From Xenoacremonium recifei (taxonomy: Eukaryota; Ascomycota; Sordariomycetes; Hypocreales; Nectriaceae), in NCBI GenBank assembly GCA_012184525.1, contig WOFQ01000063.1, forward strand, positions 124,001 through 188,000: a stretch of DNA of 64,000 nucleotides, given 5' to 3'. The position numbers and the translations under genes are program-made. The notes under the pieces were generated by a model. That model saw only the letters and a program-made list of their open reading frames with translations, searched no databases and had not been told where the DNA came from. Of this stretch, positions 44,272 through 54,742 are shown in pieces (positions within the stretch are counted from its first letter, which is position 1; each line of letters opens with the position of its first letter).

Positions 44272-44899
44272 AGGGTGACCTCGAGTCTGAGCCTTGAGGG
44301 GATGGATTCTCCAGATGCAAAGAAGCATCGCAAGGGGCGTGAGCGCGGCTCATTCCGCTACGTCAAGGACAAGCTCCGCGAGAGATGGGTGGGATGAGGC
44401 GCGCGACACTCGCCTGCGCTGGACGAAACGACGAGACGGGATAATGGAATTACGCATGGCCGGAGTTGGAAAGAGCGCTTGGGCTTTTGGGACGGGGTTA
44501 CGCTTGTGCCCTGGCCGGTTGTCGAGTAGGATGACTTAGAGTTACCTATACAGCCATAGACGAATAGACATACAAACCGTACCTATGATCTCTTACTCCC
44601 CGAACTGAACGTGACAAATCAACGGGTAAGATGAATCGCCAAGTGCTTATTAGTGAGAAATTACTAGTAGTTTATTTCTTTCAACAAAACCTGTTGAAGG
44701 TCCTCGCCTGAGTGAAATTGGCCGCCTACCCAAAAGTATTTTGCTACAAGACTGTAAAGTCTGGATGATATGCTGTTACACCTGATGATGCCCGACGTTA
44801 AGTTGCCCCCTTTAAAACAAATCAATCAAAAGCCGCCCCTTTTATAATAATAGATCGAGTCCTCCTTTTCTTTGTATATGCTGCGATAGACAACGGGGA
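44272..44899. other. Intergenic region between convergent genes
   Basis: 3' flanks of the nitroreductase (+) and phosphatidylserine decarboxylase (-) genes; AT-rich from 44640. No gene seen. Confidence 0.5.
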
Positions 44900-46630
44900 T
44901 CACGACTCCTCAATCACCCGTCCCAGCGCCTGGCCCATCTTGACCTTTTGGCCCTTCTCAACGGCCCACGCCCAGCCTGTTCGCTCGTTACGCTCGCCAG
45001 TCTTCTCGGCTGGCGCCTCAAACACGAGCACGATGGTGCTGCCCAGTTGGAAGCCACCCATCTCATCGCCACGACGCAGCGCATGGCCCTGAAGCACAGG
45101 GCTAGCAGCGGCGTATGTGGCCTCGGCAAATCCAAGGTACGGCTCGCCACGCGCCGCAGCCTCCTCAGCGGCGCGGTCGGCAGCCGTATCGGTGGTTAGG
45201 CTGTTGGTGCGCAGTTCGCGATCGAAATTGATCTTGATGGAGCCGACATTGGTAGCCCCGACTGGCACGTAGCTGAAGAAGCCCCAGCGCCAGCGGCCCA
45301 ATAGCACGACTCGCTCGTTCAGCGTGAAGAGACCTGGCAATGTGCGCTGTAGGTATGGCGAGACGCTGTAGAGCTCACCAGCGAAGTGGCGGCGGCGCTC
45401 AACAACCCATTCCGTGGGCGAGTGGAAGCGGTGGTAGTCGCCGGGCGCGAGATAGATGACAGCATAGTAGAGCGAGGTCGTCTTGTCCTTGGAGAGGAGG
45501 TCGTACCAGGGCCGGTCGCCGAGGGCCAGCTCGGCGCGGACTTCGGAGACGGTGCTGGGTGAGACTGAGGTCGAGGCATCCGCTACTGATTGGTCGCCCT
45601 TCTTGCTCTTGACACCGCCAGAGAGAAGATCGGGGAGGGTGTAAGTGATGCCATTGACCTTGGCGAACTCTTCCTCTTGCTTGACAAGCTCTTCGCCTCC
45701 CGAGATCTGAGGATGGGTGGGCAGAACTGTCTGGTCCGACGAGGTCGAGGAGACGCTGATGATGCTGGGAGAGGGCGTGTTCTTGCCAAGCAGAGCATCA
45801 ATGCTGTAGGTCATGCCCTTGACCTGCTCGATATCGCCGCCCTCGATCTGGCCGAACTGGAGCACCTTTCCATCCGAGGGGCAGAGAAGTGTGTGGTTGT
45901 CAGGGTCGAGGGGGCGAGCGCCGGGCTTGAGAGTGCGGTAAAAGAAGGATGCGAGGTTGGGATATACGTGGAGATCGGGTTCGGCAACTTCGTCAAGGCT
46001 GAAGCTATGTTAGTCGGAATTTTGAAGAGACTTCGGGGACACTGACTTGACGCCGAAGATATACGAGTAGAGCTTGAATCCAGGAACGCGAAGATAATAG
46101 GGGATGGTCAATTCATTGAACCGGCCCCAGAGTCGAGAGATGGCTTTGAGGGGCAGCGTTGACATGACCTGAACCTGCCTAAGGATATTATCAGTGTCTT
46201 GCCCTTTCTAAACCACCCGCAAGACATACCATGGTCCATCAGGACGAATTCGAGGTCGTGGCTTGGGCTTCTGCTGGGGCCCTTCTTCAAGCTCCCGTTG
46301 CTTCTCCTTCTCACGAGCTGAAACCTTGTAGAACTGCACCAGGCCCAGGAAGCCAATGCCGAGGCCGACGGGGATCTGGTACCATTGGATCTTGGTATTG
46401 CGCAGGGCCTCGCCGAGTCGCTGGGAGAATCGCGGCCGCTTTCCGGACGAATTGGACGTGTAGCTGCGCGTGGAGGAAACCGAGGACCGTCGCAGAGCTC
46501 GCTTCTGAGCCGTGAGATACGTGGTATGGCGCGGGACGCAGTGCGTGCACCGGCTCAGCGGAATCGAGCCCAGCACGTGGCCCCTGAGCAGCGGGCTCGA
46601 GGCGGCGGCGGCGCCGAGGGAGGAAGCCAT
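44900..46630 (-). CDS. psd1: Mitochondrial phosphatidylserine decarboxylase proenzyme
   Basis: Converts phosphatidylserine to phosphatidylethanolamine at the inner mitochondrial membrane. Exons 46630-46230, 46178-46047 and 45998-44900 encode 543 residues. An in-frame ATG at 46768 would add 46; I chose 46630 because it opens directly into an Arg/Ser/Ala-rich import leader. One membrane segment follows ([16 protein letters not shown] near residue 93). Junctions restore family sequence ([36 protein letters not shown]). Conserved blocks are [25 protein letters not shown] and the self-cleavage motif LGST. The Ser498 of that motif would become the pyruvoyl group, leaving a 46-residue alpha subunit. 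The region after [15 protein letters not shown] contains a second copy-like segment, [15 protein letters not shown]. Confidence 0.95.
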
Positions 46631-47651
46631 CGCGATGGAAGGGGCAGAGGCAGAGCCGTCAATGGCTCGCGTGTATCCGTACAGAGTCTCCCACCGGCAT
46701 CGATGAGGGTCGACGTCCAGCGAGGAGGGCGGGATGACGCAGTCTGACGGTGACGGCGGCTGGATCATGTGTGGGTGTGCTGCTGCAGCATTTAGTCATT
46801 AGTCCTTCTTCAGCTGGGAGGGCTGCATCCCGATCTGAATGGTCCCGTCGGCGCGAGAGAGGCTCCGTATCCGCAACGGTTTCTCTGCGCCACATCCCGG
46901 ACACCGGACCTATACTGTGGCTGCCACCCTTCGGGCTCCAGTGCGTGCATGCAGCTGCAGTGGCGCTCTCCCGTTTGCCCCAGGCTCCGGTTTTCTAGAA
47001 GGTACCTGTACGTACCGCCACCGTATTGGCTGACGGCAGCTGGCATCCCCAGAATGGTGCAAGAGGCCACCCTGACATCCAGGAGCTCTGTTCTCGCACA
47101 CTCTCAGGCTCTCGCGCCGTAGCTCACGCTCACGCTCCCTTCAGGTTGCCTGCCCTTGTCCTTTGTCATGCCATGATCCCATAGCGCTTCGTCTCTTCGT
47201 TCTCCGCAGTCTCATTCATAACTCTTCGTCACCGACTCTTGCTCTCCTTCCTCTACTCCCTCGCGTTGCCCGCCTGCTCCGGCTACCTAGCTAGCAGGCT
47301 GAGGATTGGGCCTCGAAGTGACATGAACCATCGGCGCAGCATTTATTAGCGGCGTCGTCCCGACCGTTATTCGATTCTCATTTTGCATTTTAAGCCCAGA
47401 GACCGGAGCAGAACATCGGACGTCCAAGGTGCTTCACAGCCTCGACTCACCACCGCAGCCGTGGCCGCGGCCAACGGAAGACCACTCACTGTCGGCCCTG
47501 CGATCACGAATACGACTCCCGTGCCCCCTGTTCGCCGTGCCGCTCCCAACGGCCGACATCGACATCTATTAGTATAAGCAATAGTCATCCTTTCTCAGCA
47601 CCGCTTTCCCACGAAACTGCGACGTCGTGGCATGCCACGAGCCTGCCCGTC
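46631..47651. promoter_or_regulatory. Divergent spacer, psd1 / Herp-like gene
   Basis: A 1-kb spacer between outward-facing starts of a phospholipid enzyme and an ER-type membrane protein. The Herp-like side is C/T-rich near 47150-47280. No named element recognised. Confidence 0.4.
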
Positions 47652-50114
47652 ATGGCTTCGGAGCCTTCAACTGCCCAGGATGAGAGTTCGCCCGACACCG
47701 GTGCGCCCCCGGAGCAGCTCACCGTGAACATTCAGGTGATTTCGCCGTCTGCCGGTGTGAATAACCCGCTTCTCTTCCCGGGCCTCGACGCTACCATCAC
47801 TATCAAGCAGCTCAAAGAGAGGATCCGAGAGTCTATCCCGTCGCGACCGTCCGACGAGTGCCAGCGCCTGATCTACCGCGGCCACTTAATCGTGAACCAG
47901 ACGGATAGTCTGCTGGATCTTCTCGGCGCTGAAGCAGTATGTATTCCTTTGTGATGGCATCTTTGTTATCCGATGTTTATTCTTCTTTCGTCCGTTGCTG
48001 ACATGCTTTTGATAAAGTGCCGGACCACCGACCAGCAGACAATTCACCTCGTCTTACGCGATCCTCACGAATCTCCTGCGCCTCCTCCAAGATTCACCAT
48101 GCCACAACACACGTTCCCTCCGATACAAAACACGCTCCCTCAGCAGCTGCAGCAGCAGCAACAACACACGTTCCCTCAGCCGCGGATGCCGTCGCCGTCG
48201 CCGATCCACACGCCCGAGCAGGCCGCTGCATTTCAGCATCAGCACCAGAACATGACGCAGTGGCTGAACCACATCCAGCGGGAGGCCATGGCTAGAGCCC
48301 TTGTAAACCAGAACCAACGGATGCGAGCGCAAATGGGCTTGCGAGGCATTGGAGACCCCAACAACAACATGGGACAGAACGGGAACGGCGGAGCAGACAA
48401 TAATGGCAGAGCGAGCCCGGCTTCTAGGCCCCCCGATTTCTACCGCCAGCACACTGCACCTGACGGAACCGTTTACACAGTCGAGGGACGGCTTCGGGAA
48501 CTATCCGGGACGTCCACGCCTGGCGCAGGACTAACCCCCGAGGATATCCAGAATGTTCTTCGAAACACACCCATGACGTCCGGGTCCGGCGCAGGATTGT
48601 CCCCTGCGAATATGCAGGATATCCAGAATACGATTCGAGGGCCTGAGGCTAACCCAGCTGCTTTGTCCATGACTAACAATGCCTTGCACCATAGCGCCTC
48701 CAATACGTCCTTGCACGGCCACCATGTCGCCCAACCCGGTGCCGGATCTTCTATCTGGCACAATCATCCTCCAGGAGGATTGGCTGGCAATGGACGAGCA
48801 ACCCCCAACCTCGCCCTATCCTCTCGACCCTTTAGCGGAATCAGTCTGCCTGTGGCTGCACCCCCCGGCGCGACCTGGCCGCCGCCGCCGGACCTGGACG
48901 CATATATCCTTCAATCACCGGAAGGGCCTCGTGCTTTGTTAATCGACCACACGAGTTCGCAGACGTATATCTCGCCGATAGCCAGGGCGACGCATGCTGC
49001 CTTCCCGCAAGCCCGATATCCTGTCATGCCCAATAATCTTGGAAGAGACGCCCAAGCACAAGTCCGACCGCATCACCACCACCATTATCATCATCACCAT
49101 CATCCACGGCCGCAGTCACAGCACCAGCACCAGCAGCCGCCGATGCAACCCGTCCCGCAACAGAACGCTCCGTTGGTGCATCAGTATCAGCAGCTCCAAC
49201 ACCAACACTTGAACCTGCCGCAGCTGCAGCCGCAACTACAGCCGCAACTGCAGCCGCAGCCGCTGGCTCAGAACCAGAATCAGCAGCAAGTACCCGCCCA
49301 GCCGCAGAACGAGCCTCCAATTGCTGGTCTTATGCATCCGGCAAACCCTCCGGTGGCTGCACTGCCGCCAATGCTGATGCAGTTCTGGCCTCATCTGTGG
49401 CTTCTGTTCCGTCTGGCTTTGTTTGTCTGGTTCTTCACATCGCCGAACATCAGCTGGTCCAGGTGGCTCACCATCGTCAGCGTGGCCGTGTTTATCTTTG
49501 TCATGAGCACAGGCGTGTTGAATGGAATGGGTGATCTTGTTAGGCGAGCACTTGGCCGACACCTGGAAGCGTTGGTGCCTCCCCTGGAACAGCGCAATGC
49601 TCTACAGAACGGCGAACCCGGTGGACCCGGAGCTGGCAATGGCAACCAGAATCGGGAGCCTCGCCCGGCGGAAATGGCTGCGAGATTGGTTGCTCAGCAT
49701 CGAGCTCAGGAAAGCTGGTTGACTGGGCAGATTCGGCGGGTCGAGAGAGCGAGCCTTCTCTTCCTGGCTAGCATTGCGCCCGGAGTCGCTGAAAGACACA
49801 TCGCCCACTTAGAAGCACAGGAACGCGCGGAGAGACTACAGAGAGAAGCTGAAGCTGCGGAGGCAGCCCGACAAGCAGAGGCGGCGGCAGCAGAGGCGGT
49901 GGCAGCAGAAGCAACAACGAATGAGACTAACGAGGATACGGAAAATAATGGACAAAACGGAGGAAACGACGAGCACGTAACAGAAGAAAACGGTGAGGAG
50001 GGCTCACGGCTCCGACAAAGACGCCCACATGGTCAAGGGGCTTTGCAGGAGGGTGAGCTGGAGGGTGAGTATGGCAGAGATGAGCGGCCGCGAGACCAGA
50101 TGATTCCCACTTGA
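47652..50114 (+). CDS. Ubiquitin-like-domain membrane protein, Herp-like
   Basis: Predicted ER-membrane protein of the HERPUD type, associated in other eukaryotes with ER-associated degradation. Exons 47652-47936 and 48018-50114 encode 793 residues. The ubiquitin-like domain spans about residues 25-115 (LTVNIQVISPS, IKQLKERIRESIP, QRLIYRGHLIVNQTDSLLDLLGAEA, then QQTIHLVLRD). It is split by the intron. A very long Gln/Pro/His-rich region follows. Two adjacent hydrophobic segments lie near residues 545-590 (LWLLFRLALFVWFFTS and WLTIVSVAVFIFVMSTGVL). After them come an amphipathic segment, an Ala/Glu coiled region and an acidic Asn-rich tail. Human HERPUD1 is only about 390 residues, so the low-complexity centre is a fungal expansion. 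Partner ligase is unknown. Confidence 0.8.
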
Positions 50115-50787
50115 AGCATTGGCATTTGCCAGCGAAGTATGTTACCTTGTTCAGATTCCCCATGTATGGATTCGGTCATTTTGGACCCCCATGGAAGCGT
50201 ATTGCTACTATCAAAAAGCGAAGCTACCTTATTTCTGTAAAAGCCCGAGGGGTTCTTTGTTCTTTGTGCTTGTTGGACGGTGCTACTTAGGTAGTTAGTT
50301 GAGCAGGAGTTGTGGTGTTTAATTTGCCAGACTACGCTTCTTCAAAGACGGGACCAGGGCGCAGGTCCGCATCAAGCTTGCTATAAATCTCAATCGTCCA
50401 CTGTTTCAATGCTTTAGACGGATCTGTCAAGTCTGGACGTGGTATCTTGTGCCTGTGAAGTCAGCAATGTCGGAGCTCTACGCTTGTCCTGGCAGAGCTC
50501 CATATCTTATCTTATCGCGGGCGGTGGCGGTGGAGGGACGACGCAATGATACGGGAGGGAAGGCACCATCGACAGGCAGCTCCCCTTGTCGTCAGAGAGC
50601 TCCCGCAAAAAAACACCATTGCACCTCTGCTCTGCAACTCTGACCTGTCATACTTCGACATTGTGCTCTCGGGGACCTGGAAGACAGCTTCAGCTCTGCG
50701 TACGAGAAGCGTCACCTCTTCCTGACATCTTGCTTTGTTTTTATTGATTGTCTCAGCTGGTGAGCTCCGTCTCTATCAGCAGCAAAG
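50115..50787. other. Intergenic region / promoter of the UCH37-like gene
   Basis: No gene recognised. C/T-rich shortly before the ATG at 50788. Confidence 0.45.
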
Positions 50788-51865
50788 ATGAGTGGTGGAT
50801 GGAATACGAGTAAGTCTCCAATGGTTCCGAACCCGTTACCCCTCGTTTCTCTGCTGACACTGCCTTCAGTTGAATCCGATGCGGTATGATATACAGAACC
50901 ACCTGTCAGCTCCTGACTAACGACCCCAGGGAGTCTTCACCTCCCTCATCGAAAACCTCGGTGTCAAGGATGTTCAGTTCGAAGAGCTCCTAACCCTCGA
51001 CCCCGCCGACCTGCTCTCCCTCCAGCCTCTCTACGGCGTCATATTCCTCTTCAAATACCCAACCGACCAGCCCTATGCTACGCCCGACGGCCCCCTTGAC
51101 GGATCCTTCGACCACGCCGCTGCAGAGCAGGTCTTCTTCGCCGCCCAGACTATCCAGAATGCCTGCGCCACCCAGGCCCTGCTCAGCGTGCTGCTCAACC
51201 AAACAGGCCAGGTCGATATTGGCGAGGCCCTAAGCGACTTCCGCGAGTTTACAATGGTCCTGCCTCCGGAGTTCCGCGGCGAGGCACTCAGCAACTCGGA
51301 CCTGATCCGCGGCGTCCACAATAGCTTCGCGCGCAGCAGCCCTTTCGTCGACGAGACGCAACGAACTGGTGAGGCCGAGGATGCTTTCCACTTTATCGCC
51401 TATACACCCATCAACGGCACATTGTACGAGCTCGACGGCCTACAGCCCGCGCCTATCTCCCACGGACCTTGCGATGGCGACTCCTTCCCAGCCCGCGTCG
51501 TTGAAGTCCTGCAGCGCCGCATTGCCCGCTACGATACTGCGGAGATCCGCTTTAACCTGCTGGCCATGTGCCGTGACCTACGTCTGCGCGCCCGGGACTT
51601 CGCCGATGATGAGCTGTTGGCCCGTGAGAACCGCAAGCGTCGCGACTGGTTGTTTGAGAACGCCCTGCGCAGGCACAACTTCGTCGGCTTCACCGGCGAA
51701 GTGCTCAAGGCTGTCGTCCGCAGTAAGTTGGCCGAGGGCGGTGAGAAGGCCTGCGACGCCTGGGTCAGTGAGAGCCTTGAGCGGCGCAAAGCTGAGGAGA
51801 TTGGCCTGCAACGGAGGAAGGGGGGAGGAGCTGGCGACGACGAGGGCGATGTGGATATGTCGTAA
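50788..51865 (+). CDS. uch2: Ubiquitin C-terminal hydrolase, UCH37/UCHL5 type
   Basis: Cysteine deubiquitinase of the peptidase C12 family, which trims ubiquitin chains at the 26S proteasome. Exons 50788-50809, 50870-50883 and 50930-51865 encode 323 residues (human UCHL5 is 329). The 14-nt middle exon is required: it joins as GGWNT-IESDA-GVFTSL, matching the family start W-xx-IESDPGVFT. Catalytic residues are the Gln in FFAAQTIQ, Cys91 in QNACATQALLS, His166 in DAFHFIAY and the Asp of YELDGLQ. The C-terminal half carries the UCH37-type ULD-like helices (RDWLFENALRRHNFVGFTGEVLK). It ends in a short acidic tail, EGDVDMS. Confidence 0.94.
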
Positions 51866-52390
51866 GCAGGGGAGGACGAAGCGGACACATGTACTACTAC
51901 TATCTACCGTTACGATGCGAAATGCCTGGGAGCTACCTCCTTATAGATAAGAGCGAGAAGAGCAAAGGGATATTGGTATACCATTCTGTTGGTTAGGTTC
52001 GGACACTTAGGGCAAGTTATACAAGACCTTCATGGGACTGTTTTGGGCAACCTCTTCTTCATTAATAATTGGCTAACATGTCCTTAGGTTTGGTTCGAAA
52101 ATCATGAGACCCGATTCTACCTAACATGCTCACACGAGCCCTGCGTCATATTAACTAACTGTTTCTTGTCACCCAGTGCATTTCATAGTTGCCCTATACT
52201 CTGACATATCCGTCGTCCGGGTCATGCTTCCTCATCACATCGTTCCTCGTCGTGTCATCCCCTCATCAATACCCCTTTCCACACGTCTATGCATCATCCT
52301 TTGCCAAGTCATCCCAAAACCGTGTGAATCCAACAACGAGCCTTTATGCTAAGGCTGACTTTCTGGCGAGTCGGCAGCACAAGGGCTCGT
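51866..52390. other. Intergenic region between convergent genes
   Basis: 3' flanks of the UCH37-like gene (+) and the purine permease gene (-). No gene seen. Confidence 0.5.
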
Positions 52391-54742
52391 CTAGTCCAAC
52401 CAGCGTCCGGAGGTGTTTCCACGGACGACGACGGTGGCGGTGCTGCTGTCATGACCGTTGTCGTTGGCAGCAGGCATCGGCGCAACGGTTCGCTCCACGA
52501 GTGTCACCGAGTCATCCTTACTAGTTGAGGCCTGCGAATCCGACGCGGAGCTGCCGGGCTCCTGGTTCTGGCAGATATCTTCGTCGTCGTTTTCGTGGGC
52601 ATGCTCGGAGCTATCAGGGTGACCTTGGCGGCGACGGATGGCGCGGACGAACCAGGGGGCAGAGCCAGATCCCTTCCACGTCCAGTACTCCTTGAGATCA
52701 TACTCACGAGGTTCGACGCGGCCGCCTGAGACGAAGACGACCAGGCCGATGAGTCCGTTGAGTACGGTGTAGATGAAGACACCACTGATTAGAGGTCATT
52801 GGTCAGTGTCTCTTGCGCGAGTGGTTGACAGGAAGGAGAAACTTACGCAATGAGACCATAGGCAACGCTGTAGCTGAACGGGATGAAGGTCATGACGACA
52901 AAGGACGGGAGAATGTCACCAATGTATCGCCAGTTGATCTGGGTGATCTGACGGATCATCATACAGCCAACCTATCCCCAGTCAACAACGAGTTCTCTAA
53001 CAGATGTTACAAGTACTCACGAGAACAAGAGTGCAGCCGGTCGCCCACGGCGGTACAGATGCAAAGATGGGCGCAAAGAAGACAGAGACAAGGAAGCACA
53101 AACCGGTGACGATGGCTGTCAGACCGGTACGGCCACCCTCAGCAATTCCGGCACCACTCTCGATGAAGGCAGTGCAGGGAGACGAGCCGAGCAAGGCGCC
53201 CACCGAGATGAATGTTGCGTCGACACAGTATGCGATGGTGGAGCGGGGAAAATCGCCGTCCTTAGGATTGACGACTCCGCAGAATCGCACCATGGAGTAG
53301 AGCGTGGCGGTGGCATCGATAATGTCCACGTATAGGAACGTGAACAGGGCCAATGCGAACTGCGAGGGTTCCGTAGTGAACTGCCAGTCGAGCTGGTTCA
53401 ACGTCTTAGTCATGGGCTGGAACGAGACAATCTGCTTGAAGAAGTCGAAGCGTGAGTTGCCTTCATCGGTATACGGGAAGTACGTGATATCAGTGTTGCG
53501 ACTGGTAGATATACGTCAGTTTCGATTCATTATTCGAGGTTAAGGGAGCTTACGGCCAGGAGATGATCGAGACGAGGGCGATGCCGATGATAAGGGCGTA
53601 CTTGATGCGGAAAGCCATGAGGAACGCCGTCACAATGCCGCCACAGAAGATACCAACCCACATCTACACAAAGCTGTCAGCGGCCAACCACGACACCCTC
53701 GGGCGTCAACTTACCTTGGGGTTCGACATCTGAGATCCATTGCACAGGCCGGTGTTTGGGTCAATGAGCTCCGCGGGACATCCGCCCAGAGCCAGAGGTG
53801 TCGACAGGCCACCTCCTGTGATGGCACCGATACCAGCAGAGTACGAAAGGCCAATCTCAGTGAGGAAGAAGCCAATTCCAACGCCAGTGGCTGTCTTGAT
53901 GGTCGCGGGGATTAGCTTGACGAGCCACTGCCGCATTCCGGTCAGAGCGAGGACGATGAAGATGAGTCCTTCGAAGAAGACAGCGGTGAGGGCCATGCGA
54001 TAGGAAACAGGACCGCTACCGTTGTAGCCCACGACTTGGAAGGTGAAGTAAGCGTTGAGGCCCATGCCCGGTCTACACGAGAGGCAGATTAGTGTCATTC
54101 TATGCGGAGCGGTATGAAGATGCCTTACGCGATAGCGACAGGGAGATTTGTCAGGAGACCAAACATGAAGGTTGCCATGCCAGCAATTGCCGCGGTGGCG
54201 GTGATGAGATCCCGACGAACATCTGGAGACCGTTAGGCCTTGTGCGTATGCCACAAAATGTATGAAGATCCGTACCCTCCTTGCAAGCGGCGTAAGAGTC
54301 AATATTGTCACAGGCCTGGCGATCAGTCAGATCGCAGACGCAAGTGCCGCCCGTTTGAGAAAGAAGCGAAGCCTAGCGAAAGGTCAGCAAATGGACAGAT
54401 AAGATGGGCGACTTCTCCGGAACATACATTAACGGCGATGATGTACGCCATGGTAGCAAAGGTCGTGACACCAGCTCTGATCTCGCGGAAGAAGGCCGAC
54501 GTCGCAATCTCATCGGGCTGGTCAAGCATCAGCGAGTCTGTCTGAAGAGGGCAGAGCCAGGGTCAATTGCGCGGACTCACATGACCGGATCCAGCAAGAC
54601 GAAAGAAACGCCCAAAGCGCGAAGCCGAGACATATTCATTGGCCTGGTCGAAGAAGTCTCTCACGCCACAGTATCGAGAGCGGCCGATGTCCTCCTGCTC
54701 CAGGACCAGAGAAGGCTCGGGAGAGCCAGCGCGCGAGCTCAT
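52391..54742 (-). CDS. azgA: AzgA-type adenine/guanine/hypoxanthine permease
   Basis: Plasma-membrane purine-proton symporter of the NCS2-related AzgA family. Nine exons: 54742-54581, 54541-54428, 54372-54276, 54222-54129, 54072-53715, 53663-53554, 53501-53021, 52971-52847 and 52784-52391, giving 644 residues. All borders are GT-AG and every junction keeps phase. The N-terminus reads FGRFFRLAGSGH, then REIRAGVTTFATMAYIIAVNA. Signature motifs are PGMGLNAYFTFQVVG, KTATGVGIGFFLTEIG and LALFTFLYVDIIDATATL. Also present are GSSPCTAFIESGAGIAEGGRTGLTA and TFIPFSYSVAYGLIAGV. About 12-14 membrane helices are likely. The cytosolic tail is acidic and Ser-rich. The nearest neighbours are unrelated in function. 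Confidence 0.95.
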
